A stretch of DNA of 64,000 bases, taken from contig NZ_CP084742.1 in the NCBI RefSeq assembly GCF_020520285.1, positions 2,666,001 to 2,730,000 of the forward strand, in the 5' to 3' direction. Positions 28,602-37,308 of this stretch are shown piece by piece. Both the position numbers and the translations under genes were made by a program. Origin of the DNA: Pseudomonas sp. L5B5 (GTDB lineage: Bacteria; Pseudomonadota; Gammaproteobacteria; Pseudomonadales; Pseudomonadaceae). The notes under the pieces were generated by a model. It had not been told where the DNA came from. It searched no databases and saw only the letters and a list, made by a program, of their open reading frames with translations. The number at the start of each line of letters is the position of its first letter. Position 1 is the stretch's first letter.

Positions 28602-28763
28602 TCAGCGCTTTTTCGGTTTGTTTTTTGGCTTTTTCTTGGTTTTGCCCAAAGGCATCGCCTGCTCGAAGGCCTGGCGCACTTCATTCAGGCGCTTTTCGTT
28701 GAGGTCGTGCACGCGCTTGGCGCGCTCAGCGTTGAGGTCGATCAACTTGACGTCTTGATTCAT
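28602..28763 (-). CDS. 53-aa basic protein, unknown function
   Basis: A small protein with a charged helix (VKLIDLNAERAKRVHDLNEK) and a lysine-proline-rich tail ending KTKKKPKNKPKKR. It has no membrane segment. The tail would bind nucleic acid or acidic surfaces non-specifically. Codon use looks like genuine Pseudomonas coding sequence and the reading frame fills the gap between ccoM and the LysR gene. I do not recognise a characterised relative. Confidence 0.6.
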   Translation of the reverse strand: MNQDVKLIDLNAERAKRVHDLNEKRLNEVRQAFEQAMPLGKTKKKPKNKPKKR

Positions 28764-28924
28764 GGCTTGGCTGCATCACGGAGGATCAATGGCGGATGGG
28801 GCAATAATGCGGCGTGACGTCGCCCCTGACCAGTCATCTGACCCGCATCCGGCGAATAAAATCGCTGCTGCGCCACTTTTTTATCCGCACAATTGGCCTT
28901 TGAACCGCCTCCGGGAAACCTGCC

Positions 28925-29821
28925 GTGGAAATGCCCAAGCACCTGCCGCCGCTGCTGGCCCTGCGCGCCTTCGAAGCCGTGGCCCGACACCTGAGCTTCA
29001 TCAAGGCAGCCCGGGAACTGTGCGTCAGCCAGAGTGCCATCAGCCATCAGGTGCACAAGCTCGAGGAGCACCTGGGACAGCCGTTGTTCATCCGACGCAC
29101 TCGGGCCATCGACCTGACCTGCACGGGCGATGCCTACTATCGACAGATCCGCCCCGCCCTGGAGCAGATCGCCCAGGCAACCCAGGAACTGCTGGCCGTT
29201 CCTGAACAGCGCGCCTTGCGCATCGGTCTTCTGGCCTCCTTCGCCACCCTCTGGCTGGCGCCGCGCCTGGCGGATTTCAGCCGACGCTACCCACATATCC
29301 AGCTGGAACTGCAACCGGCCATCGAGTTGGCGGACGTCGCCGGGGCCGAAGTCGACCTGGCCATCCGCTACGGCAAAGGCCACTGGCCCCGGGTCGACTC
29401 CACACTGCTGCTGGCTGAACAACTCTCGCCAGTCTGCAGTCCGCAGCTCAAGGCCACTGCCCTGGCCCACGCTCCACGCCTGATGGCGCGCTCCCACCAG
29501 CCCTTCGAGTGGCATGACTGGAGTGCGAGCCATGGCCTGGACCTCAGCCAGCACCCGCAAGTGATGCTGCACGACTACAACATCGTGGTGGAAGCCGCAG
29601 TGGCCGGCCAGGGTATCGCCATGGGTCGCCGCCAACTGATCCAACGCCATCTGGACCAGGGCAGCCTGGTGGATGCCTTCGACCTGCCGCCCCTGCACAG
29701 CGAGATCGGCTACTGGCTGGTGACCGCCAGGGCTGCGTCGAATCCTGCAGCGCAATGCTTTGCCCTGTGGTTGCAGGAACAGGTCGAGGCATCCATGAGA
29801 AATTCAGATACGTCGAATTAG
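28925..29821 (+). CDS. LysR-family regulator (GcvA-like)
   Basis: A LysR-type regulator of 298 aa from the GTG at 28925, or 296 aa from the ATG at 28931; neither has a strong ribosome site. The helix-turn-helix is SFIKAARELCVSQSAISHQV near residues 25-45, followed by LFIRRTRAIDLTCTGDAYY, typical of the GcvA/AmpR subgroup. The substrate-binding domain includes AEVDLAIRYGKGHWP. The RidA and class-V aminotransferase genes follow on the same strand and are likely targets. Confidence 0.88.
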   Translation: MEMPKHLPPLLALRAFEAVARHLSFIKAARELCVSQSAISHQVHKLEEHLGQPLFIRRTRAIDLTCTGDAYYRQIRPALEQIAQATQELLAVPEQRALRIGLLASFATLWLAPRLADFSRRYPHIQLELQPAIELADVAGAEVDLAIRYGKGHWPRVDSTLLLAEQLSPVCSPQLKATALAHAPRLMARSHQPFEWHDWSASHGLDLSQHPQVMLHDYNIVVEAAVAGQGIAMGRRQLIQRHLDQGSLVDAFDLPPLHSEIGYWLVTARAASNPAAQCFALWLQEQVEASMRNSDTSN

Positions 29822-29887
29822 ATCTATCCGTTTGTCGCCCCCCGGAGCGAAAGCCGATGCTGCTGGTCTTCCATCCGAGGGCTTGCC

Positions 29888-30358
29888 ATGAACCACTCCT
29901 TGAAACATCGCGTGCAGCAACTGGGCCTGGAACTGCCGGAGCCCGGCCAGCCAGCCGCCAACTACGTCAATCACGTGCGCAGCCAAAACCTGCTGTTCAT
30001 TTCCGGGCAGATCCCCCTGCACCACGGCCAACCTGCCCTGCTTGGCCGACTCGGCGAGAATTTGTCACCTGAACAGGGCGCCCAGGCCGCCGAGCTGGCC
30101 GCCCTGGGCCTGCTGGCCCAACTGAGCGCAGCCCTGGATGACGACCTGTCGCGATTGCAGCGCATCAGCCGGCTCAACGTGTTCATCGCCGCCAGCGGCG
30201 ATTTCCAGGGCCATAGCGGCGTCGCCAACGGTGCTTCCGACCTGGTCGTCAACGCCCTCGGCGACAAGGGCCGGCATGCCCGTACCGCCATCGGCGTGGC
30301 CAGCCTGCCTGCCGGTGTAGCCGTGGAGGTGGACGGGATTTTCGAGCTCCAGCCATGA
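29888..30358 (+). CDS. RidA/YjgF family protein
   Basis: A 156-aa Rid-family protein of the longer (YjgH/Rid-type) group. The segment NLLFISGQIPLHHGQP and the catalytic-arginine region KGRHARTAIGVASLPAGVAVEVDGIFEL agree with enamine/imine deaminases. It overlaps the next gene (ATGA), a PLP-dependent class-V enzyme. Because PLP enzymes release reactive enamines, the pairing suggests that it detoxifies or completes hydrolysis of the intermediate from its neighbour. Confidence 0.87.
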   Translation: MNHSLKHRVQQLGLELPEPGQPAANYVNHVRSQNLLFISGQIPLHHGQPALLGRLGENLSPEQGAQAAELAALGLLAQLSAALDDDLSRLQRISRLNVFIAASGDFQGHSGVANGASDLVVNALGDKGRHARTAIGVASLPAGVAVEVDGIFELQP

Positions 30359-31560
30359 CCAGCCTGGGCCCGGAACACGTTGCTCGCCTGCGCCAGGCCA
30401 CCCCGGGTTGCGCTCGCGTGTGCCACTTCAACCATGCCGGTGCATCGCTGCCCAGCCAGGGAACCCTGGATGCCATGCTTGGGCAGCTGCATCGCGAAGC
30501 CACCGAAGGGCCGATGGAGGCTGCACTGGATGCGGCTTGGCCAGAGCGGGCCCGCCAGGCCGCCGCCCGCCTGCTCAATACCTCGAGCGAGGCGATCGCC
30601 TTCGCCAGCAGCGGGTCGGCGGCCTGGGGCAGCGCCTTCAGCGCACTGCCCCGCTGGCAGCCAGGCGACCGTATTCTGGTGGGACGTCATGAATGGGGCG
30701 GCAACCTGGCCTGCATGGCTCCGGCCTTGGCGGCGGGCGCGCGCCTGGAAATCATTCCCTGCGACAGCCACGGTGCCGTATCGGTCCAAGCCCTTGAATC
30801 CATGCTCGATGCCCGGGTGCGCCTGATCGCCCTGACCTGGCTGCCGGCCAACGGCGGCCTGATCAACCCCGTCGCCGCCATCGGCCGCCTGGCGCGCCAG
30901 TGGCACATCCCCTATTTCATCGATGCCGGCCAGGCGCTTGGCCAACTGCCCTGCGATGTCCAGGCCCTGGGCTGCGATGTGCTCAAGGCTGCGGGGCGCA
31001 AATACCTGCGGGGGCCTCGAGGTACGGCATTGCTGTACATAAGGCCCGGCTTTATCGAACAGTTGCAGCCCTTGCCACGGGATGTGCTGTCGGCGCCCTG
31101 GGACGGCCGAGGCTTCGGCCTGCGTGGAGATGCCCGGCGTTTCGAAACCAGCGAGATGTCGCTGGTCCTGCTCGTCGGGCTGGCCAATGCCCTGCAGGAG
31201 CTCAACGAAATCGGCAGCGAGACCATCGAACAACACATCAGGCACCTGAGCGACCCTCTGCGCCAAGCCCTGGACCGCATACCCGGCCTGCAACGCCAAG
31301 ACCTGGGCGAACCGGGGAAGCAATCGGGCCTGATCGCCTTCACCCTCGCAGGCTGGGACAGCTTTGCCCTCAAGGCCCGCCTGGCGCGCCAGGGCATCAA
31401 TATTGGCGCCAATGGCGTGGCCTACACCCCGCTGGACATGCAGGCTCGAGGCCTGGACAGCGTCGCGCGGATCGCCCTGAGCCATCTGAATACCGAAAAG
31501 GAAATCGAACGCCTGCTGCAGGCGCTCAGGACACTGGCCGGATCAGGCCCGGCGGGCTAG
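30355..31560 (+). CDS. class V aminotransferase fold PLP enzyme
   Basis: A 401-aa PLP-dependent enzyme of the cysteine desulfurase/isopenicillin-N epimerase/kynureninase group. Key segments are VCHFNHAGASLPSQGTLDAM, PYFIDAGQALGQLPCDVQ with the PLP-ring aspartate, and the PLP lysine in LKAAGRKYLRGPRGT. The active-site cysteine loop of NifS/IscS-type desulfurases is not apparent, so a lyase or epimerase role on an amino acid is as likely as desulfuration. It is coupled to the RidA gene. Its TAG stop is shared, on the other strand, with the stop of the next gene. Confidence 0.85.
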   Translation: MTSLGPEHVARLRQATPGCARVCHFNHAGASLPSQGTLDAMLGQLHREATEGPMEAALDAAWPERARQAAARLLNTSSEAIAFASSGSAAWGSAFSALPRWQPGDRILVGRHEWGGNLACMAPALAAGARLEIIPCDSHGAVSVQALESMLDARVRLIALTWLPANGGLINPVAAIGRLARQWHIPYFIDAGQALGQLPCDVQALGCDVLKAAGRKYLRGPRGTALLYIRPGFIEQLQPLPRDVLSAPWDGRGFGLRGDARRFETSEMSLVLLVGLANALQELNEIGSETIEQHIRHLSDPLRQALDRIPGLQRQDLGEPGKQSGLIAFTLAGWDSFALKARLARQGINIGANGVAYTPLDMQARGLDSVARIALSHLNTEKEIERLLQALRTLAGSGPAG

Positions 31561-31898
31561 ACCTGCACGTCTACCCACAAGCCCTGGCGCGGGGCATCTT
31601 CGATCAGCGGCGCCACCGGCACCGTGTTGTCGGCGTTCAACTCGTCACCGGGCACCGCCAGGTGCTGCTCCGGATCGTCCTGGTCTTCACGCTGGCGCCG
31701 TTGCCGTTCCTGCTGGCGCTGCTGTTCCTCGCGCAGGAGCAGGGCCGACTGCTCGGCATCGCGTTTTTGCAGGTCGATGGTGCTTTCATTGGAGCTTTCC
31801 TGCACCGGTACCACAGGCGGGATGTCCGGTCGCGGGCGGATCGGGTCCTGCTGGGAGGTGACGGGCACGGCGCTCAAGGGGAGCATCGGTGGCAGCAT
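31557..31898 (-). CDS. 113-aa proline/glutamine-rich disordered protein
   Basis: A low-complexity protein starting MLPPMLPLSAVPVTSQQDP and then a proline-rich N-terminal part, a charged Q/R/E-rich coiled segment (LREEQQRQQERQRRQREDQD), and an acidic C-terminus. The ATG at 31898 has an AGGAGA site 8 nt upstream. From memory, similar Pseudomonas proteins exist and are sometimes mis-named aspartate-semialdehyde dehydrogenase; there is no such domain here. The function is unknown. Confidence 0.7.
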   Translation of the reverse strand: MLPPMLPLSAVPVTSQQDPIRPRPDIPPVVPVQESSNESTIDLQKRDAEQSALLLREEQQRQQERQRRQREDQDDPEQHLAVPGDELNADNTVPVAPLIEDAPRQGLWVDVQV

Positions 31899-32114
31899 GT
31901 TATTGGTCTCCTGTCGGCAGGCTGTCGGCCGCGGCATGGGCGACTTGAGCCATCGGTCGCAAAACTGTGACCCAGTCGTCAGCCGATAGTGCCCGCTGCA
32001 CTGACGAACACACTGCCTACGCTACTTTTTATACAGGGGTTTTATCAGAGTTCTTTGGACTGCAAGCAGGTTCCGTTAAGATAGTCGGCTTTTTCAAAGC
32101 GGGAGTCAGGCAGC

Positions 32115-34964
32115 ATGGCGCAGCAGTATCAACCGGGGCAACGCTGGATCAGTGACAGCGAAGCCGAGCTAGGTCTAGGCACCGTTCTGGCACAGGACGG
32201 CCGCTTGCTGACCGTGCTCTATCCGGCCACTGGCGACACCCGCCAGTATGCGCTACGGAATGCGCCCCTCACTCGCGTGAGATTTTCGCCGGGTGACAGC
32301 ATCACCCACTTCGAAGGTTGGAAAATGACCGTCCAGGAAGTCGAGGACGTCGACGGCCTGCTGGTCTACCACGGCCTCAACGGGCAGAACGAGCCCGTCA
32401 TCCTGCCGGAAACCCAACTGTCGAACTTCATCCAGTTCCGCCTGGCCAGCGACCGCTTGTTCGCCGGCCAGATCGATCCGCTGGCCTGGTTCTCGCTGCG
32501 CTACCACACCCTGGAACACACCAGCCGCCAGCTGCAGTCCCCGCTCTGGGGCCTGGGCGGCGTGCGCGCCCAGCCCATCGCCCACCAACTGCACATTGCC
32601 CGTGAGGTCGCCGACCGCATCGCGCCACGGGTGCTGCTGGCGGACGAAGTGGGCCTGGGCAAGACCATCGAAGCCGGCCTGGTGATTCATCGCCAGCTGC
32701 TTTCGGGGCGTGCCAGCCGGGTGCTGATCCTGGTTCCGGAAAACCTCCAGCACCAGTGGCTGGTGGAGATGCGCCGGCGCTTCAACCTGCAGGTGGCATT
32801 GTTTGACGAGGAACGCTTCATCGAAAGCGATGCCAGCAACCCGTTCGAAGACACTCAGCTGGCCCTGGTCGCCCTGGAATGGCTGGTGGACGACGAAAAG
32901 GCCCAGGACGCGCTGTTCGCCGCCGGCTGGGACCTGATGGTCGTGGACGAAGCCCACCACCTGGTCTGGCACGAAGAGCAGGCCAGCCCGCAATACACCC
33001 TGGTCGAGCAACTGGCAGAGACCATCCCCGGCGTGCTGCTGCTGACGGCGACCCCGGAACAGCTGGGCCAGGACAGCCACTTCGCCCGCCTGCGCCTGCT
33101 GGACCCGAACCGTTTCCACGACCTGGCGGCATTCCGTGCCGAGAGCGAGAACTACCGCCCAGTGGCCGAAGCCGTGCAGGAACTGCTGGACCAGGGACGC
33201 CTGTCTCCCCAAGCGCACAAGACCATCCAGGGTTTCCTCGGCGACGAGGGCGAAGCCCTGCTGAGCGCCGTCAATGATGGCGACAGTGAAGCCAGTGCAC
33301 GCCTGGTGCGCGAACTGCTGGACCGCCACGGCACCGGCCGCGTGCTGTTTCGCAATACCCGCGCCGCCGTCCAGGGTTTCCCGGAGCGCAAGCTGCACGC
33401 CTACCCGCTGCCGTGCCCGGACGAGTACCTGGAACTGCCCCTGGGCGAACATGCCGAGCTGTACCCGGAAGTCAGCTTCCAGGCCCAGCCCGAGGCCAGC
33501 GATGAAGAACAGCGCTGGTGGAAGTTCGACCCACGGGTCGAGTGGCTGATCGACCAGCTGAAGATGCTCAAGCGCACCAAGGTCCTGGTGATCTGCGCCC
33601 ACGCCGAGACCGCCATGGACCTGGAGGACGCCCTGCGCGTGCGCTCCGGCATCCCGGCCACGGTCTTCCACGAAGGCATGAACATTCTCGAGCGCGACCG
33701 CGCCGCCGCCTATTTCGCTGATGAAGAGTTCGGCGCCCAGGTGCTGATCTGCTCGGAAATCGGCAGTGAAGGCCGCAACTTCCAGTTCGCCCATCATCTG
33801 GTGATGTTCGACCTCCCGGCGCACCCGGACCTGCTGGAGCAGCGCATCGGCCGACTGGACCGGATCGGCCAGAAGCACGTGATCGAACTGCACATCCCGT
33901 ACCTGGAGACCAGCCCGCAAGAGCGCCTGTTCCAGTGGTACCACGAAGCGCTGAACGCCTTCCTCAACACCTGCCCGACAGGCAACGCCCTACAGCACCA
34001 GTTCGGCCCGCGCCTGCTGCCGCTGCTGGAAAACGCCGACGACGGCGAATGGCAAGCGCTGATCGACGAAGCCCGCGCCGAGCGTGAGCGCCTGGAAGCG
34101 GAGCTGCACACCGGCCGCGACCGCCTGCTGGAGCTGAACTCCGGCGGTGCCGGCGAAGGCGATGCGCTGGTGGAAGCGATCCTCGAACAAGACGACCAGT
34201 TCGCCCTGCCGATCTACATGGAAACCCTGTTCGACGCCTTCGGCATCGACAGCGAGGACCACTCGGACAATGCCCTGATCCTCAAGCCCAGCGAGAAGAT
34301 GCTCGACGCCAGCTTCCCCCTGGGCGACGACGAAGGCGTGACCATCACCTACGACCGTGGCCAGGCGCTGTCCCGCGAGGACATGCAGTTCATCACCTGG
34401 GAACACCCGATGGTACAGGGCGGCATGGACCTGGTGCTGTCCGGCTCCATGGGCAACACCGCCGTGGCGCTGATCAAGAACAAGGCACTCAAGCCCGGTA
34501 CCGTGCTGCTGGAGCTGCTGTATGTCAGCGAAGTGGTCGCCCCTCGCTCGCTGCAGCTGGGTCGCTACCTGCCACCGGCCGCCCTGCGCTGCCTGCTGGA
34601 CGCCAATGGCAATGACCTGTCGCCACGGGTGGCCTTCGAGACCCTGAACGACCAGCTGGAAAGCGTACCCAAGGCCAGTGCCAACAAGTTCATCCAGGCC
34701 CAGCGCGACCAGCTGGCGCCGAAGATCAACGCTGGCGAAGCCAAGATCGCCCCCCGTCACGCCGAGCGCGTGGCCGAGGCCCAACGCCGCCTGGCTGCCG
34801 ATACCGAAGAAGAGCTGGCACGCCTGACCGCGTTGCAGGCGGTCAACCCGACTGTTCGTGACAGCGAACTGGTAGCCCTGCGCAAGCAGCGCGAACAAGG
34901 CCTGGCCATGCTCGAGAAAGCGGCGCTGCGCCTGGAAGCGATCCGGGTCCTGGTAGCCGGCTGA
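32115..34964 (+). CDS. rapA: RNA polymerase-associated ATPase RapA (HepA)
   Basis: A 949-aa Swi2/Snf2-type ATPase that recycles RNA polymerase after transcription. Length equals that of other Pseudomonas RapA proteins. There is an N-terminal Tudor-like region ([16 protein letters not shown]), Walker [14 protein letters not shown] near residues 176-188, a DEAH box near 278 ([10 protein letters not shown]), LTATPEQLG motif III, and the helicase C domain ending in [13 protein letters not shown] (motif VI). A monocistronic gene with its own terminator. Confidence 0.96.
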   Translation: MAQQYQPGQRWISDSEAELGLGTVLAQDGRLLTVLYPATGDTRQYALRNAPLTRVRFSPGDSITHFEGWKMTVQEVEDVDGLLVYHGLNGQNEPVILPETQLSNFIQFRLASDRLFAGQIDPLAWFSLRYHTLEHTSRQLQSPLWGLGGVRAQPIAHQLHIAREVADRIAPRVLLADEVGLGKTIEAGLVIHRQLLSGRASRVLILVPENLQHQWLVEMRRRFNLQVALFDEERFIESDASNPFEDTQLALVALEWLVDDEKAQDALFAAGWDLMVVDEAHHLVWHEEQASPQYTLVEQLAETIPGVLLLTATPEQLGQDSHFARLRLLDPNRFHDLAAFRAESENYRPVAEAVQELLDQGRLSPQAHKTIQGFLGDEGEALLSAVNDGDSEASARLVRELLDRHGTGRVLFRNTRAAVQGFPERKLHAYPLPCPDEYLELPLGEHAELYPEVSFQAQPEASDEEQRWWKFDPRVEWLIDQLKMLKRTKVLVICAHAETAMDLEDALRVRSGIPATVFHEGMNILERDRAAAYFADEEFGAQVLICSEIGSEGRNFQFAHHLVMFDLPAHPDLLEQRIGRLDRIGQKHVIELHIPYLETSPQERLFQWYHEALNAFLNTCPTGNALQHQFGPRLLPLLENADDGEWQALIDEARAERERLEAELHTGRDRLLELNSGGAGEGDALVEAILEQDDQFALPIYMETLFDAFGIDSEDHSDNALILKPSEKMLDASFPLGDDEGVTITYDRGQALSREDMQFITWEHPMVQGGMDLVLSGSMGNTAVALIKNKALKPGTVLLELLYVSEVVAPRSLQLGRYLPPAALRCLLDANGNDLSPRVAFETLNDQLESVPKASANKFIQAQRDQLAPKINAGEAKIAPRHAERVAEAQRRLAADTEEELARLTALQAVNPTVRDSELVALRKQREQGLAMLEKAALRLEAIRVLVAG

Positions 34965-34983
34965 AGTCGTCTCCCGCCCCACG

Positions 34984-35012
34984 AAAAAGCCCGCGCAATG
35001 CGGGCTTTTTTT
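34984..35012 (+). terminator. intrinsic terminator after rapA
   Basis: AAAAAGCCCGC-GCAAT-GCGGGCTTTTTTT. Confidence 0.92.
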
Positions 35013-35022
35013 ATCGTCGTCC

Positions 35023-35113
35023 GTAGGAGCGAGGCTTGCCCGCGACCAGCGATCAGCGATCAGCGATGCGTCAGACACAACGCGTTGTTCCTATCGCGGG
35101 CAAGCCTCGCTCC
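35023..35113. repeat. REP doublet (inverted pair of Pseudomonas REP sequences)
   Basis: The left arm at 35023-35045 begins GTAGGAGCGAGGCTTGCCCG and the right arm at 35094-35113 is its inverse (TCGCGGGCAAGCCTCGCTCC). Such REP doublets (REPINs) are common non-autonomous mobile repeats in P. fluorescens-group genomes. The loop holds three perfect tandem copies of the 7-mer CAGCGAT at 35047-35067. It lies between the rapA terminator and the convergent MFS gene. Confidence 0.88.
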
Positions 35114-35129
35114 GACAACAGCCGAGCCA

Positions 35130-36476
35130 TCAGGCCGTGGCTGCCGCGCCCACCGGCTCGCCCGGCGCCAGCCCGTCGCGCATCCGCTGTGCATCCCGCA
35201 CAAAGCAGCGTGAGGCCATGAACAGAAACACCAGGGTCAACAACAACGCCACCGGGATCAGGTACATCGCATCGTGCAGGCCGATGGCCTTGAAGGCCTC
35301 GGTCATCTGCCCGGCCCCAGCGGCATACATCGCCGAATGGGCGAAATGATCGGACAACGCGCCCACCACCACTGGCCCCAGGCCGCCCCCCAACAGGTAC
35401 AAGCCGGCAAAAAACAGCGCCATGGCAGTGGCCCGCAACCGAGGTTCCACCACATCCTGGATCGCGGTGTAGACACAGGTATAGAAGTTGTAGGCAAACA
35501 GCCAGCCGAGGCTGAACACCGCGACGAATACCCCGATCTCGATCCGTCCGGCGTGCAGGGCCCAGGCGGTGCACAGGGTGGAGACCAGCAGGCTGGCGGC
35601 AGCGAACAGCAACCGGCCGTTGGCCACTCGCTGGTGGATCTTGTCGGCGACCCAGCCCCCCAGGGTCAAGCCGATCAGGCCGGTCACGCCGACGATCACC
35701 CCGGTGGCTACCGCGGCCTCCTGCAAGGGCATCAGGAAGTAGCGCTGCAGCATCGGCACCAGGAACGAGTTGCAGGCATACGTGGCGAAGTTGAAGGTCA
35801 GGCCGGCCAGGGTCAGCCAGAGAAAGGTCGGGATCGCCAGCACCCGACGGATCGGCCGTTCGATCCGTTCCTGGGACACCTTGGTCGCCTCGGCCGCTCC
35901 GCGCTTGGGCTCCTTGATGAAGAACATGAACACCGCCAGCAGCAAGCCCGGCACGGCAGCGATGAAGAACGGCGCGCGCCAGCTGTCGAACGCCTTGACC
36001 ATGGCCCCGATGGTGAAGAACGCCAACAGCAGGCCCAGGGGCAAACCCAGCATGAAGATGCCCATGGCCCGGCCCCGGCGATGGGCCGGGAACAGGTCGC
36101 CGATCAGCGAGTTGGCCGCCGGCGCGTAACTGGCCTCGCCAATCCCGACGCCCATGCGCACCAGCAAAAAGCTCCAGAAACTGCCGACCATGCCATTGAC
36201 GGCGGTGAGCCCGCTCCAGACCGCCAGGCCCCAGCCCATCAGTTTACTGCGCGAGCCGGTATCGGCCATCCGTCCCAGGGGCAGGCCGGCAATGGCATAG
36301 ACGATGGTGAAGGCGGTACCGATGATCCCCAGCTGGAAATCGCTCAGGTGCCATTCCATGCGGATCGGCTCGATGATGATCGCGGGAATGGTGCGGTCGA
36401 AGAAGTTGAACAGGTTTGCCAAAAACAACAGGAACAGAATGCGCCAGGCATTTGCCGCTTGAGTCGAGTTATCCAT
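35130..36476 (-). CDS. MFS transporter, spinster-like
   Basis: A 448-aa MFS carrier with twelve hydrophobic segments. N-terminal FLLFLANLFNFFDRTIPAII and GLPLGRMADTGSRSKLM are typical of the Spns/ExuT-like branch often annotated as sphingolipid or organic-anion transporters. MGVGIGEASYAPAANSLIGD is the conserved motif in TM5. No neighbouring gene suggests its substrate. Confidence 0.87.
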   Translation of the reverse strand: MDNSTQAANAWRILFLLFLANLFNFFDRTIPAIIIEPIRMEWHLSDFQLGIIGTAFTIVYAIAGLPLGRMADTGSRSKLMGWGLAVWSGLTAVNGMVGSFWSFLLVRMGVGIGEASYAPAANSLIGDLFPAHRRGRAMGIFMLGLPLGLLLAFFTIGAMVKAFDSWRAPFFIAAVPGLLLAVFMFFIKEPKRGAAEATKVSQERIERPIRRVLAIPTFLWLTLAGLTFNFATYACNSFLVPMLQRYFLMPLQEAAVATGVIVGVTGLIGLTLGGWVADKIHQRVANGRLLFAAASLLVSTLCTAWALHAGRIEIGVFVAVFSLGWLFAYNFYTCVYTAIQDVVEPRLRATAMALFFAGLYLLGGGLGPVVVGALSDHFAHSAMYAAGAGQMTEAFKAIGLHDAMYLIPVALLLTLVFLFMASRCFVRDAQRMRDGLAPGEPVGAAATA

Positions 36477-36798
36477 GGGTCGATCTCTTTTATTGTTATT
36501 CGGCCAGACGCGAGCCTGGAGAGTGCAATCTAGTCAGGCGCGCCGCAACTGTCTGTGATCATTCGCCAGCCTGATACCAGAGCATCGCAGGCCGACCTGG
36601 CAGGCCTGGGCACGGATGGCCCCAAGAGGCTCGGCGACTTGGCCACAGCCCCCGTAACCCGGGGCTTGAGCAAGATTTTCAAGGGCTTGGCCAAGGTTGA
36701 AAAAATACCTTGTGCCCCCCCTTCCCAAGGCCGATGCGAAGCCTAGAATAGCCGCCTTGCCTCCCCCCTTCCCCACCCCTTCCCCGTTGAATACGCCT
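36477..36798. other. 322-bp divergent intergenic region, no clear gene
   Basis: This gap separates the divergent MFS and YkgJ-type genes. I find short open frames only (for example 36555-36746), without ribosome sites or recognisable sequence. A polypyrimidine stretch (CCTTGTGCCCCCCTTCCC and CCCCCCTTCCCCACCCC near 36707-36785) precedes the YkgJ-type gene and no obvious promoter hexamers were seen. Confidence 0.4.
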
Positions 36799-37167
36799 AT
36801 GTCCGAAGCCAGTCCGTGTCTGAATTGCGGTGCCTGCTGTTCACACTTTCGTGTGTCTTTTTTCTGGGGCGAATGCGCTTCGTCCGGCGGAACGGTCCCC
36901 GACGAGCTGGTGCTGAGCATCAGCCCCAGCCGGGTGGCGATGCTCGGCACCGACTGCAAGTCGCCGCGCTGCGTCGCCCTGCAAGGTGAGGTCGGCCAGG
37001 GCGTGAGCTGCTCAATCTATGCCCAGCGCGCCAGCCCTTGCCGGGAGTTCGAGGCGTCCTGGGTCGATGGGCTGCACAACAGCGCCTGCGACGCCGCCCG
37101 TGCCGCCTTCGGGCTTGCGCCCCTTGAGCCGGCGAACGACGAGCCCTGGTACGAGGAAAGCGCTTAG
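36799..37167 (+). CDS. YkgJ-family cysteine cluster (Fe/Zn-binding) protein
   Basis: A 122-aa CxxCxxCC protein (UPF0153/YkgJ family). The cluster CLNCGACC is at residues 7-14, with additional cysteines at CASSGG, DCKSPRC, VSCSIYAQRASPC and SACDAA, enough to bind one or more metal ions. I chose ATG 36799; the in-frame upstream extension is pyrimidine-rich non-coding sequence. The function of the family is not well defined. Confidence 0.88.
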   Translation: MSEASPCLNCGACCSHFRVSFFWGECASSGGTVPDELVLSISPSRVAMLGTDCKSPRCVALQGEVGQGVSCSIYAQRASPCREFEASWVDGLHNSACDAARAAFGLAPLEPANDEPWYEESA

Positions 37168-37308
37168 CGCGATTGGCGATAGAAGCCATAAGCAAATCAT
37201 TAGAGCCAAACTGCCACTGCCCATTGCAGCCACCGGGTGCCCTCTATACTCCAAGCACTCGTTGGCGCTGAACCGCCGACGCCAGATGACCAATAAAATG
37301 GGCACGCT

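Noticed and set aside
32253..33944. A 563-codon open frame antisense to rapA
   Set aside because: Low-complexity translation and full overlap with the Snf2 motifs of rapA.
35047..35067. CRISPR-like tandem repeats
   Set aside because: Three contiguous 7-bp copies without spacers inside a REP loop; no cas genes in the window.
35274..36533. A 419-codon open frame antisense to the MFS gene
   Set aside because: Composition is Gln/Gly/Asp/His-rich, typical of antisense frames; the MFS gene on the other strand has twelve clear membrane segments.
36555..36746. 63-codon open frame between the MFS and YkgJ-type genes
   Set aside because: Weak start context and no recognisable sequence; probably chance in GC-rich DNA.
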